Shown: piece after piece, positions 11,234 to 23,310 of the stretch
How the letters are laid out: the number at the start of each line of letters is the position of its first letter
Numbering within the stretch: position 1 is the first letter of the stretch
Assembly: GCF_046630445.1 (NCBI RefSeq)
Contig: NC_092337.1
Span: forward strand, 359,902,001-359,966,000
DNA from: Rutidosis leptorrhynchoides
Taxonomy: Eukaryota > Streptophyta > Magnoliopsida > Asterales > Asteraceae
Length of the DNA stretch: 64,000 bases
Reading direction: 5' to 3'
The notes under the pieces: generated by a model
Seen by the model: only the letters and a program-made list of their open reading frames with translations
Told to the model about the DNA's origin: nothing
The model's database searches: none
Program-made: the position numbers and the translations under genes

Positions 11234-11827
11234 ATGTCTACCACTAGTACAAATCCCATCGACTCACCTAATAATAATGAAGAGTCGAATATATTTTGGG
11301 AAGATTTACAAATTCCTGAAGAAGAACCGGAAGAGGAGGAATCGGAAGAGGAGGAACCGGAAGAGGAAGAACCAGAAGAAGAAGAAGAAGAGGTTCCGGA
11401 GGAGGAAATATTGATACCTACAGTAAATCGATTAAATAAAAGAAAATCCTCAACCAACGGACCAAAGTTAAAAATGGTCAATGGTGTTTCCGTCGAGGAA
11501 GCAAAATATTGGGAAGATTACCAATTTTCCGATGAATCGGATCCCAATGAGGATTCCGATGATGTTATAGAAATTACCTCGATCCAATTTAATATAGCAA
11601 AAGAAAATAATAAGGGAAAAGGTGTAAAAATAGAGAAACCTGATTCCAACCCCTATGAACTTTATATGTATCGGCAACGTCCGTATTTCCTAAATTGTAA
11701 CAATAACCCGGGAACCTCTAAACCATTGTGGAAAACGATGGCTCGTATTAGAGGAACACCATACATCCCTAGAAAATTAGGAAAACGAACCAAGTCCGAA
11801 GAAGAAGAAACCAGTAATTCAGATTAG
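11234..11827 (+). CDS. Retrotransposon accessory ORF1, acidic protein (element A copy)
   Basis: This is a 197-aa ORF starting 208 bp after the 5' LTR and open to TAG at 11825. I recognise no family. Residues 1-20 are Ser/Thr/Asn-rich (MSTTSTNPIDSPNNNEESN). About 27-62 is a Glu/Pro low-complexity tract. Then comes a basic patch (NRLNKRKSS), a conserved segment [20 protein letters not shown] with more acidic residues, and a Lys/Arg-rich C-terminus (IPRKLGKRTKSEEEET). Alternating acidic and basic blocks suggest an intrinsically disordered, possibly nuclear protein. Sibling copies are at 36140-36736 (intact), 42142-42774 (one stop) and 19433-19789 (truncated). It lies upstream of the F-box ORF on the same strand. 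The function is unknown. Confidence 0.7.
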   Translation: MSTTSTNPIDSPNNNEESNIFWEDLQIPEEEPEEEESEEEEPEEEEPEEEEEEVPEEEILIPTVNRLNKRKSSTNGPKLKMVNGVSVEEAKYWEDYQFSDESDPNEDSDDVIEITSIQFNIAKENNKGKGVKIEKPDSNPYELYMYRQRPYFLNCNNNPGTSKPLWKTMARIRGTPYIPRKLGKRTKSEEEETSNSD

Positions 11828-11949
11828 AGGGTTGTAATCATGTTGTGTATTATATGTATTGTAGCGTGCTTGTACTTTTATGTTCTATGTAAAATTGCTT
11901 GTATTGTTTGTTAATTATCTTTTACGAATCTAATCCTTGTCTATTTTAC

Positions 11950-11951
11950 AG
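11950..11951 (+). promoter_or_regulatory. Putative 3' splice site before the F-box ORF (element A)
   Basis: TCTAATCCTTGTCTATTTTACAG ends here, 12 nt before the F-box ATG (11964). A CTAAT branch-point-like motif, a pyrimidine-rich tract and CAG occur at the same place in B (AG at 36019-36018) and C (AG at 42020-42019), where the motif is CTAAC. The donor is not identified. Confidence 0.45.
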
Positions 11952-11963
11952 TATAAAAATAAA

Positions 11964-12655
11964 ATGGACGTTAAGGGTAGACAACCGAATATTTTAGAAG
12001 ACCTACCAGAGGATATGATTGAGGAAATCTTGTCTAGAGTCGGTCGGAATTCATCAGCACATTTAGTTATGGCGAAATTAACTTGTCAAACATTTGAAAG
12101 ACTTTCCAAAAATGCCTTAGTTTATAAAAGACTTTCCTTTGATAGGTGGGGTATATCACATTGGGGAGACCGTAGGTTACGCCGTGTTTTTTTAAAGCGT
12201 TAAATGCGGGGAACCCAAATGCAATTTTACGCTACGGGTTAAGAACCTATTTTGACTCAACATATCCCAACATAGGATTTCGTGAGTTAGAAAGAGCTTC
12301 TAACATGCAACATAAAGAAGCATGTTATACTTACGAGTTAGTGATGTTCGCTTCTTACCAAAGTGAGAAGAAGAACATCGGATTACAACATTTAAATAAA
12401 ACCTTCCCACAAGTGACGGATTCAGTAATTGGGGTGAGAAACAAGGTTTTTAGATTATTACGGGGCTGTTGGACATTACGAAACCCTCGTCCTTTTGACG
12501 ACATTACAACATGCTGCCTAGCCAATGGTCATAATGGTTACTTTCCACAAGACCAAGGATGGGAAGTCGTCTTAGTAATACCAGAATGCATGACTTGTTT
12601 CTGGACTTATGAATTACGTGTCTTTATTTCTTTTGCTGAACAACTTGCGTATTAA
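11964..12655 (+). pseudogene. Captured F-box protein ORF2, frameshifted (element A copy)
   Basis: This is homologous along its whole length to the intact 227-aa ORFs in B (35320-36003) and C (41321-42004). The F-box is at residues about 8-50: PNILEDLPEDMIEEILSRVG, then CQTFERLSKNALVYKRLSF. An extra base in or near the T7 run at about 12188-12194 shifts the frame and gives a stop at 12201. The second half is open in another frame (12305-12655: MQHKEACYTYELVMFAS through CMTCFWTYELRVFI). The intact family members should bind SKP1 in an SCF ubiquitin ligase. This copy would make only an 80-residue F-box fragment. It lies between ORF1 and gag, in sense orientation. Confidence 0.8.
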
Positions 12656-12994
12656 ATAGAATTGCCTTTATAGCCGCCAAGTAGCAAAGTTATTATGTGT
12701 TATATTTCATCCTATATGTATAATAGTGGTATTGTAAGTTTGTAATTTTGTATAAAATTTGAACGCGATATTTTATTATAATCAGTTTTTTCATATAGAA
12801 TTGTAGTAGTTGAATTGCATATTAGCTACTAAGTATGAACTTAACAGGTAGGTACTACCCGAATTAAAAATATAAAACGCTAATATGAAGAAAAAGCTTT
12901 TATAAATGAGTTCATACTATGGTACGAAATACTATTGACTACTCTTAAAATTCTATATGATTAACTTATTTCTTTTGGGCTATTTTTGAAGGAA

Positions 12995-14250
12995 ATGGCA
13001 CCTTCAACTCGTCAGAATTTGAACATGAGTGAGGAAGACTTCCGTGTTTTCCTTGCAGCAAACATAGCCGCAGTACAGGCTGCGATGCAAAATAACAATA
13101 ACTCTGGATCTAGCAGTGGAACTAATTTCACAAGAAATCGTGTAGGATGCTCCTACAAAGAATTCACTGCCTGCAAACCTTTGGAATTTAATGGAACCGA
13201 AGAACCAATTGGATTGAAACGGTGGACCGAGAAAATCGAATCAGTGTTTGCCATAAGTAAGTGTACTGAAGAAGACAATGTTAAGTACGCTACGCATACC
13301 TTCATAGGTACTGCGTTAACATGGTGGAACACCTATCTTGAACAGGTAGGACAAAATGCTGCTTACGCACTACCGTGGTCGGTATTCAAGCAATTGATGA
13401 ACGAGCAGTACCTTCCTAGAAACGAAGTCAATAAGCTCAAGGTAGAGCTTAGAGAGTTACGAACACAAGGGTTCGACATTACCACATATGAACGACGATT
13501 CACAGAGTTGTGCCTATTGTGTCCGGGAACGTTCGAAGATGAAGAAGAGAAGATCGACGCATTTATAAAAGGGTTACCAGTAAGGATTCAAGAAGATGTG
13601 AGTTCACACGAGCCCGCTTCCATACAAAAGGCAAGTCGAATGGCTCATAAACTCATAAATCAGATTGAGGAAAGAATTAAAGAGCAGGCGGCCGAAGAAG
13701 CCAACACGAAACAACTCAAGAGAAAGTGGGAGGAAAACAGTGACAAGAATCACCAGTACAACAACAATAACAATTACAACCACAATCGCAACAACTATCC
13801 CAACAACCGCAACAATAATCGTAACAACAATCGCAACAATAACCGCAATCCTAACAATAACTACAACAAACATCCCAACAACAACAACAACTACAACAAC
13901 CGTTCCAACAACAATAACAATCCCAACAACAACCTCAATAACAACAACGGTAACAAAAACCAAAAATGACAAAGGTGTGAAGAATACCACCAGAATGAGT
14001 TCTGCAAGACATTTTGCACCAAGTGTAAAAGAACTGGCCATGGTGCGAAAAAGTGTGAGGTCTACGGACCAAAGTTTAACAGAACTAAAGGGACAAATAG
14101 TGCTGAAACAAGTAATGCCGCCTTTGTTTGTTATGGATGTGGAAAACCGGGCCACATTCGAAGTAATTGCCCGAATCAGGGGAATACTAATGGGCAGGGC
14201 CGCGGAAGAGTTTTCAATATTAATACGGCAGAAGCGCAGGAAGACCCAGA
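12995..14250 (+). pseudogene. Gag polyprotein of element A
   Basis: Gag packages retrotransposon RNA into virus-like particles. The start is MAPSTRQN at 12995. The capsid-type Retrotrans_gag region includes CKPLEFNGTEEPIGLKRWTE, ALTWWNTYLEQVGQ and YERRFTELCLLCPG. It is followed by a long Asn-rich tract encoded by AAC/AAT repeats (about 13750-13960). A TGA at 13967-13969 replaces a Cys codon in the siblings. Beyond it the frame stays open through two CCHC zinc knuckles (the last is CYGCGKPGHIRSNC) into protease, so a single gag-pol frame is the family design. There is no separate frameshift signal. Confidence 0.85.
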
Positions 14251-14579
14251 GCTTGTTACGGGTACGTTTCTTATTGACAATAAATCTGCTTATGTTTTAT
14301 TTGATTCGGGTGCGGATAGAAGCTATATGAGTAGAGATTTTTGTGCTAAATTAAGTTGCCCATTGACGCCTTTGGATAGTAGATTTTTACTCGAATTAGC
14401 AAACGGTAAATTAATTTCAGCAGATAATATATGTCGGGATAGAGAAATTAAATTGGGGGATGAAACGTTTAAAATTGATTTAATACCAGTCGAGTTTGGG
14501 AGTTTTGATGTAATAATTGGCATGGACTGGTTGAAAAAGGTGAGTGCAGAGGTCGTTTTTTACAAAAATGCGATTCGCA

Positions 14580-14584
14580 TTATG
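14580..14584. repeat. TSD TTATG, left copy (solo LTR)
   Basis: TTATG flanks the solo LTR on both sides (right copy 16704-16708). Removing the insert restores the protease-RT linker frame seen in B and C. Confidence 0.8.
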
Positions 14585-15761
14585 TGTGACGATCGCTCCA
14601 AATCCATATGGACGAACATGTCATTCATTGATTTCATTGCGAGGTATTTGATCTCTATATGATACATTTTGTAAACATTGCATTCTTTTGAAAAGGCACA
14701 CCATAAATGAATATTTAAATCAAAGGTTTTCGACATATGATGATTTCTACATATAGACAATCACCATAAATAATAGTTTACAACAGTATTTCCGTTGACA
14801 ATGCAGTCAAAATAAGATACATGGTGATGATTTGGTGAATGCAACGTCTCCTTGAAAAATATGTCATGTAAGACTCCATGCACATAGCTTGTTTAACATC
14901 TAAGCAAACAGCGGAAGACTCCTAGAAAACTTGAGAATAAACATGCTAACAAGTGTCAACACAAAGGTTAGTGAGTTCATAGTTTTAATGTTGCACATAA
15001 TCTGTATATAAAGGTGGATCACAAGATTTCAGTTGTTTCATCCAGAAACGTTTATCAAAATATTCTACGAAATTGAGCACCCTGGTAACTAAACTTAACG
15101 TATATATAATTTGTACTCTTTGTATAATCATCTTAATAATACACGCAAACCAACGTGTACGCTTCTCAAATAGCATACGTCCGTTAAAAGGCTAGTGCTC
15201 TAGCTCGAACGGGGATATCAAGCCCTATGGATCCATATACTACTACTCGCGCCCACAAGTTCTTATAACTGGCAGTTACTAGTTACCAAAGCTAAGGGAT
15301 TTTCGGTTTAAACTCTGTGTAGAATTTAGTATGTACTTGTATCCATTGCGTTTAAAATAAAGTGCATGTATTCTCAGCCCAAAAATATAGATTGCAAAAG
15401 TATTTAAAAAGGGAGCAAATGAAACTCACCTTGGCGGCATATAAAGTCGTTCACCAAAATGTGATCGAAACACGGATTACCAAATAACCGTAGATCTCAA
15501 CATATCAATATTGAGATTCAATATTGTAGAAAAGTACGTAGACATAACGGAGATGATAACACTAGGTTTGACTTGCAAATAATACCCATGAATATTACCC
15601 ATAACCTCCTTAGCAATAACCCATAATTTCCTTAGCTTTATCCCGCTCATAAAACTATTTTGAAAGTGACACGCTCATGACCTCGTCGTAGTATTTTATG
15701 TATAATACTAATAATAATACAAATACTACTAATAATAATAAGATTAATAATAATATTAATC

Positions 15762-15818
<57 letters not shown>

Positions 15819-16703
15819 TAATTAATAAATATAATACGGAGAAATTTTTAAATTAAAACAGAGGCAGATATCTCGAGCTTTATAGGTGTGGCCTGTCCAG
15901 GACTGCCATGCGATCACATGGCCTCCAAGACCATTTCCCATGCGATCGCATGGGATGGATTTCCAGCTCATGATCTTTTAACTTCTAGTTTGTCGACATA
16001 TTTTTTAACTATTAATATAATATATTTAATTTATATGATTAATTATATATTATATTAAATTCACATGCATAGTTGACTTGTAATTTTTGTTCCGATAAGT
16101 CGTGCGTCGTCACTCGACTTATGTCCCGGTTCCGGTTTTTCAAACGTCCTATCGTATACTGAGAAAACTTGTACTTTACGTTTCGTGAATCGTACCTTTG
16201 TCAAAATATAGTATTAAATCATCCATAAACTATACCACTGTAGCAAATAGTGATTTTCAAAAACATTGTAGCATTTTGGGTACTGTAGCAATTTGAAAAT
16301 GTTACTATCGTTTACTAAATAACTTGAAATTATATATATGTATATAGCTTTTTTAATATACATAAATCAGTTTTTAAATACACATTGGAAGTTATTTATA
16401 AACAAATTTTAATAATAAATATTTCAACTTATCATATATATTCAAATAGATATTTAAACCAATAAGTTTAATGTACGGTATCAAATAATTAATACATTGT
16501 TACCTTTTCAAGTTATAGTATATATGTATCTATTTACATATAATTGTTCGCGAATCGTCGAAAACAACCGAAGGGTATTTAAATATATAAAAGTAGTTCA
16601 AAAATTTTGAGATTCAGTTTTACAGACTTTGCTTATCGTGTCGGAAATGTTAATCATACAAAGATTAAGTTTAAATTTGGTCAGAAATTTCCGGGTCATC
16701 ACA
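14585..16703 (-). mobile_element. Solo LTR of a second LTR-retrotransposon family
   Basis: This 2119-bp insertion begins TGTGACGATCGC and ends GGGTCATCACA, with 5-bp TSD TTATG. It has no internal coding sequence, so it is a solo LTR left by LTR-LTR recombination. On the minus strand it reads TGTGATGACCCGGAAATTTC to GCGATCGTCACA. Its minus-strand 3' part contains ATATAGAGATCAAATACCTC and GCAATGAAATCAATGA, resembling the 3' part of the A/B/C LTRs (ATATAGAGGTCAAAACCTCG, CAACGAAATCAATTA). That supports the minus orientation and a distant relationship. An AAT microsatellite lies at 15764-15818. Confidence 0.85.
15764..15818. repeat. (AAT)n microsatellite
   Basis: An AAT trinucleotide run of about 55 bp, with imperfect AAT/ATT repeats on either side, inside the solo LTR. 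Confidence 0.9.
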
Positions 16704-19432
16704 TTATGCGTGAAAAAGGAAAATCTTTAATGGTGTACGGAGAAAAGAACAACGCGAAATTAAATCTTATTAGTAGTTTGAAGGCGCAAAAACTAATAAG
16801 AAAAGGTTGTTACGTCATTCTAGCACACATCAAGGAAGTTAAACCTGAAGAAAAGAACATCAGTGATGTTCCCGTCGCAAAAGAATTTCTCGATGTATTT
16901 CCAAAAGAATTACCAGGATTACCCCCACATCGATCCGTTGAATTTTAAATAGACCTTGTACCAGGAGCTGCACCAATAGCTCGTGCTCCATACAGACTCG
17001 CACCCAGCGAAATGAAAGAATTACAAAGTCAGTTACAGGAACTTTTAGAGCGTAGTTTCATTCGACCAAGTTCATCACCGTGGGGAGCTCCTGTTTTATT
17101 TGTCAAGAAGAAGGATGGTACATTTAGGTTGTGTATCGACTACCGAGAGTTGAAAAAACTTACCATCAAGAACCGCTACCCACTACCGAGAATCGATGAC
17201 TTATTTGATCAACTACAAGGCTCGTCGGTTTATTCGAAGATTGATTTACGGGTGAAGGAGGATGATATTCCAAATACTACTTTTAGGACACGTTACGGTC
17301 ATTACGAGTTTATGGTTATGCCGTTTGGGTTGACTAACGCACTAGCTGTGTTCATGGACCTAATGAACCGAGTGTGTTGACCATACCTTGACAAGTTTGT
17401 CATTGTTTTCATCGATGACATACTTATTTACTCAAAGAATGACCAAGAGCACGAAGAACATTTGAGAAAAGTGCTAGAGTTGTTAAGGAAAGAAAAATTG
17501 TACGCTAAGTTTTCAAAGTGTGCATTTTAGTTAGAAGAAGTTCAATTCCTCGGTCATATAGTGAACAAAGAAGGTATTCAGGTGGATCTAGCAAAGATTG
17601 AAACCGTTGAAAAGTGGAAAACCCCAAAAACTCCGAAGCATATACGCCAATTTTTAGGACTGGCTGGTTACTACAGAAGGTTCATCCAAGATTTTTCAAA
17701 AATAGCAAAACCTTTGACTGCATTAACGCATAAAGGGAAGAAATTTTAATGGAAGGATGAGCAGGAGAAAGCGTTTCAATTGTTGAAGAAAAAGTTAACT
17801 AGGGCACCTATATTGTCATTGCCTGAAGGGAATGATGATTTTGTGATATATTGTGACGCCTCAAAGCAAGGTCTCGGTTATGTATTAATGCAACGAACGA
17901 AAGTAATTGCTTATGCGTCTAGACAATTGAAGATTCACGAGCAGAATTATACGACGCATGATTTGGAATTAGGCGCGGTTATTTTTGCATTAAAAACTTG
18001 GAGGCACTACTTATATGGGGTCAAAAGTATTATATATACCGACCACAAAAGTCTTCAACACATATTTAATCAGAAACAACTGAACATGAGGCAGTGCAGA
18101 TGGATTGAATTATTGAATGATTACGACTTTGAGATTCATTACCACCCGGGAAAGGCAAATGTGGTAGCCGACGCCTTGAGCAGAAAGGACAGAGAACCCA
18201 TTCGAGTAAAAGCTATGAATTTAATGATTCGCACTAACCTTACTACTCAAATAAAGGAGGCGCAACAAGGAGTTTTAAAAGAGGGAAATTTAAAGGATGA
18301 AATACCCAAAGGATCGGAGAAGCATCTTAATATTCGGGAAGACGGAACCCGGTATAGGGCTGAAAGGATTTGGGTACCAAAATTTGGAGATATGAGAGAA
18401 ATGGTACTTAGAGAAGCTCATAAAACCAGATACTCAATACATCCTGGAACGGGGAAGATGTACAAGGATCTCAAGAAACATTTTTGGTGGCCGGGTATGA
18501 AAGCTGATGTTGCTAAATACGTAGGAGAATGTTTGACGTGTTCTAAGGTCAAAGCAGAGCATCAGAAACCATCAGGTCTACTTCAACAACCCGAAATCCC
18601 GGAATGGAAATGGGAAAACATTACCATGGATTTCATCACTAAATTACCAAGGACTGCAAGTGGTTTTGATACTATTTGGGTAATAGTTGATCGTCTCACC
18701 AAATCAGCACACTTCCTGCCAATAAGAGAAGATGACAAGATGGAGAAGTTAGCACGACTGTATTTGAAGGAAGTCATCTCCAGACATGGAATACCAATCT
18801 CTATTATCTCTGATAGGGATGGCAGATTTATTTCAAGATTCTGGCAGACATTACAGCAAGTATTAGGAACTCGTCTAGACATGAGTACTACCTATCATCC
18901 ACAAACTGATGGGCAGAGAGAAAGAACGATACAAACGCTTGAAGACATGCTACTAGCATGTGTTATTGATTTCGGAAACAGTTGGGATCGACATCTACCG
19001 TTAGCATAATTTTCCTACAACAACAGCTATCATTCAAGCATTGAGATGGCGCCGTTTGAAGCACTTTATGGTAGAAAGTGCAGGTCTCCGATTTGTTGGA
19101 GTGAAGTGGGGGATAGACAGATTACGGGTCCGGAGATAATACAAGAAACTACCGAGAAGATCATCCAAATTCAACAACGGTTGAAAACCGCCCAAAGTCG
19201 ACAAAAGAGCTACGCCGACATTAAAAGAAAAGATATAGAATTTGAAATTGGAGAGATGGTCATGCTTAAGGTTGCACCTTGGAAAGGTGTTGTTCGATTT
19301 GGTAAACGAGGGAAATTAAATCCAAGGTATATTGGACCATTCAAGATTATTGATCGTGTCAGACCAGTACCTTACCGACTTGAGTTACCTCAACAACTTG
19401 CGAATGTACATAACACTTTCCACGTCTCGAAT

Positions 19433-19789
19433 TTGTGTTGGGGTAATTTCTATAGCATCATCGGAATCCTTGTCGGGATCCGATTCATCAGAGAATTGGT
19501 AATCCTCCCAATACTTTGCTTCCTTGGCGGAAACACCATTGACCATAATTAACTTTTGTCGGTTGGTTGAGGATTTTCTTCTACTTAACCGTTTTATTAT
19601 TTCCCCCACTGGTTCTATTTCTTCTTCCGGTTCTGATTCTTCTTCTGGTTCCGATTCTTCTTCCGGTTCCGACTCTTCTTCCGGTTCCTCTTCGGGAACT
19701 TGTGAATCAGTCCACGAATCATTCCAATTTACATTTGACTCTTCATTATTATTAGGTGAGTCAATGGGACTTGTTCTAGAGGTAGACAT
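19433..19789 (-). pseudogene. Truncated ORF1 (acidic protein), fragment D
   Basis: On the minus strand this reads MSTSRTSPIDSPNNNEESNV, then four SEPEEE-type repeats, EIEPVGEIIKRLSRRKSSTN and [16 protein letters not shown], and is cut at the junction with plus-strand pol of A at about 19432. It shares EIEPVGE and [14 protein letters not shown] with ORF1 of C (42142-42774), differing mainly by one fewer 18-bp repeat. It is therefore a second copy of C's 5' end, not part of A. The rest of its element (F-box, gag, pol) is missing to the left. Confidence 0.75.
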
Positions 19790-19983
19790 CTATCACATAA
19801 TATCAAACGCGTTAAGAGATTAATATATTACATAATATTCACATGTTAAAAACATATAGTTTCCAACAAAATTTGTTAAGCAATCATTTTTCAAGTAAAC
19901 ACGGTCGAAGTCCAGACTCACTAATGCATCCTAACAAACTCGATAAGACACACTAATGCAAAATTCTAGTTCTCTAAGACCAA

Positions 19984-19998
19984 CGCTCGGATACCAAC
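19984..19998 (-). promoter_or_regulatory. Primer binding site of fragment D
   Basis: The minus strand reads GTTGGTATCCGAGCG directly outside the LTR at 19999-23275. This means the LTR acts as a 5' LTR for the truncated internal region to its left. Confidence 0.75.
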
Positions 19999-22900
19999 TG
20001 AAATGTCCCGTTCATATTGATTATAAACGTTCCATATTAGTTGATTTCGTTGCGAGGTTTTGACCTCTATATGAGACGTTTTTCAAAGAGTGCATTCATT
20101 TTTAAAACAACCATAACCTTTATTTTATCAATAAAGGTTTCAAAAGCATTACGTAGATTATCAAATAATGATAATCTAAAATATACTGTTTACACACGAC
20201 CATTACATAATGGTTTACAATAGAAATGTATTACATCGACATATGTTTCTTGAATGCAGTTTTTACATAATATCATACAAACATGGACTCCAAGTCTTGT
20301 CCTTATTTTAGTATGCAACAGCGGAAGCTCTTAATATTCACCTGAGAATAAACATGCTTTAAACGTCAACAAAAATGTTGGTGAGTTATAGGTTTAACCT
20401 ATATATATCAAATCGTAACAATAGACCACAAGATTTCATATTTCAATATACATCCCATACATAGAGATAAAAATCATTCATTTGGTGAACACCTGGTAAC
20501 CGACATTAACAAGATGCATATATAAGAATATCCCCATCATTCCGGGACACCCTTCGGATATGATATAAATTTCGAAGTACTAAAGCATCCAGTACTTTGG
20601 ATGGGGTTTGTTAGACCCAATAGATCTATCTTTAGGATTCGCGTTAATTAGGGTGTCTGTTCCCTAATTCTTAGATTACTAGACTTAATAAAAAGGGGCA
20701 TATTCGATTTCGATAATTCAACCATAGAATGTAGTTTCACATACTTGTGTCTATTTTGTAAATAATTTATAAAACCTGCATGTATTCTCATCCCAAAAAT
20801 ATTAGATTTTAAAAGTGGGACTATAACTCACTTTCACAGATTTTTACTTCGTCGGGAAGTAAGACTTGGCCACTGGTCGATTCACGAACCTATAACAAAT
20901 ATGTACATATATATCAAAGTATATTCAAAATATATTTACAACACTTTTAATATATTTTGATGTTTTAAGTTTATTAAGTCAGCTGTCCTCGTTAGTAACC
21001 TACAACTAGTTGTCCAATGTTAGATGTACAGAAAAAAATTGATATGTATTATCTTGAATCAATCCACGACCCAGTGTATACACGTCTCAGGCTAGATCAC
21101 AACTCAAAGTATATATATTTTTGGAATCAACCTCAACCCTGCATAGCTAACTCCCACATTACTGCATATAGAGTGTCTATGGTTGTTCCAAATAATATAT
21201 ACACATGGGTCGATATGATATGTCAAAACATTTGCATACGTGTCTATGGTATCCCAAGATTACATAATATATTAGAATACATGTATAATACAATATAAGT
21301 TAGCTAGGATATGATTAATATAGATTTGTTACCAATTTTCACGTTGCTACAACAAGAAAAATTATCCTATCTTGTTTTACCCATAACTTCTTCATTTTAA
21401 ATCCGTTTTGAGTGAATCAAATTGCTATGGTTTCATATTGAACTCTATTTTATGAATATAAACAGAAAAAGTATAGGTTTATAGTCAGAAATATAAGTTA
21501 CAAGTCGTTTTTGTAAAGGGAGTCATTTCAGTTGAAAGAACGACGTCTAGATGACCATTTTAGAAAACATACTTCCACTTTGAGTTTAACCATGATTTTT
21601 GGATATAGTTTCATGTTCATAAGAAAAATCATTTTTCCAGAAGAACAACTTTTAAATCAAAGTTTATCATAGTGTTTAATTAACTAATCCAAAATAGCCC
21701 GCGGTGTTACTACGACGGCGTAAATCCGGTTTTACGATGTTTTTCGTGTTTCCAGGTTTTAAATCATTAAGTTAGCATATCATATAGATATAGAACATGT
21801 GTTTAGTTGATTTTAAAATTCAAGTTAGAAGGATTAACTTTTGTTTACGAACAAGTTTAGAATTAACTAAACTATGTTCTAGTGATTACAAGTTTAAACC
21901 TTTGAATAAGATAGCTTTATATGTATGAATCGAATGATGTTATGAACATCATTACTACCTCAAGTTTTCTGGATAAAGTTACTGGAAATGAGAAAAATGG
22001 ATCTAGCTTCAAAGGATCCTTGAATGGCTTGAAAGTTCTTGAAGCAGAATCATGACACGAAAAACAAGTTCAAGTAAGATTTCCACTCGAAATATGATTG
22101 TTATAGTTATAGAAATTAAATCAAAGTTTGAATATAAGTATTAACTTGTATTAGAAAGATATCTTACTATAAATAAGAAAGATTTCTTGAGGTTGGATGA
22201 TAAGCTAGCAAACTTGGAAGTATTCTTGATTTTATGAAACTAGAACTTGTAGAATTTATGAAGAACACTTAGAACTTGAAGATAGAACTTGAGAGAGATC
22301 AATTAGATGAATAAAATTGAAGAATGAAAGTGTTTGTAGGTGTTTTTGGTCGTTGGTGTATGGATTAGATATAAAGGATATGTAATTTTGTTTTCATGTA
22401 AATAAGTCATGAATGATTACTCATATTTTTGTAATTTTATGAGATATTTCAAGCTAGTTGCCAAATGATGGTTCCCACATGTGTTAGGTAACTCACATGG
22501 GATGCTAAGAGCTGATCATTGGAGTGTATATACTAATAGTACATACATATAAAAGCTGTGTATTGTACGAGTACGAATACGGGTGCATACGAGTAGAATT
22601 GTTGATGAAACTGAACAAGGATGTAATTGTAAGCATTTTTGTTAAGTAGAATTATTTTGATAAGTGTCTTGAAGTCTTTAAAAAAAAGTGTATGAATACA
22701 TATTAAAACACTACATGTATATACATTTTAACTGAGTCGTTAAGTCATCGTTAGACGTTACATGTAAGTGTTGTTTTGAAACCTTTAGGTTAACGATCTT
22801 GTTAAATGTTGTTAACCCAATGTTTATAATATCAAATGAGATTTTAAATTATTATATTATCATGATAATATGATGTATGAATATCTCTTAATATGATATA

Positions 22901-23275
22901 TATATACATTAAATGTCGTTACAACGATAATCGTTACATATATGTCTCGTTTCAAAATCATTAAGTTAGTAGTCTTGCTTTTACATATGTAATTCATTGT
23001 TAATATACTTAATGATATGTTTACTTATCATAATATCATGTTAACTATATATATATATATATATATCCATATATATGTCATCATATAGTTTTTACAAGTT
23101 TTAACGTTCGTGAATCACCAGTCAACTTGGGTGGTCAATTGTCTATATGAAACCTATTTCAATTAATCAAGTCTTAACAAGTTTGATTGCTTAACATGTT
23201 GGAAACACTTAATCATGTAAATAATAATTTCATTTAATATATATATATAAACATGGAAAAGTTCGGGTCACTACA
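19999..23275 (-). repeat. LTR shared by fragment D (as 5' LTR) and element C (as 3' LTR)
   Basis: This 3277-bp minus-strand LTR runs from TGAAATGTCCCGTTCA to GGTCACTACA. The left flank is a primer binding site and leader, and the right flank is the end of the pol coding region with CCTACCCGTTAAATAAATTTC. An LTR with internal sequence of the same orientation on both sides marks a tandem LTR-internal-LTR-internal-LTR structure. It is very similar to the C 5' LTR (42984-46269). A TATA-like CCTTTATATCTA lies at 22366-22377 (minus). Confidence 0.85.
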
Positions 23276-23310
23276 GTACCTACCCGTTAAATAAATTTCG
23301 TCCCGAAATT

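Larger units (their letters stand above)
14251..19432 (+). pseudogene. Pol of element A (protease, RT, RNase H, integrase), interrupted
   Basis: Domains in order: aspartic protease ([12 protein letters not shown], about 14300); a solo LTR insertion at 14585-16703; RT beginning near 17012; RNase H ([10 protein letters not shown], about 17850); integrase with an HHCC zinc region and DDE core ([31 protein letters not shown]). Inactivating changes are stops at 16946 (TAA), 17378 (TGA), 17528 (TAG), 17747 (TAA) and 19007 (TAA), and loss of seven codons encoding SGYHQMR at about 17251. Homology ends at about 19432, within the integrase C-terminal domain (HNTFHVSNL), where it runs abruptly into minus-strand ORF1 sequence. 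The last 80 bp look more like element C than like the remainder of A at 46270. Confidence 0.85.

Noticed and set aside
13604..14155. Val/Ile-rich ORF opposite gag (and 34103-34333)
   Set aside because: Antisense reading of the AAC/AAT-rich Asn tract of gag; not a membrane protein.
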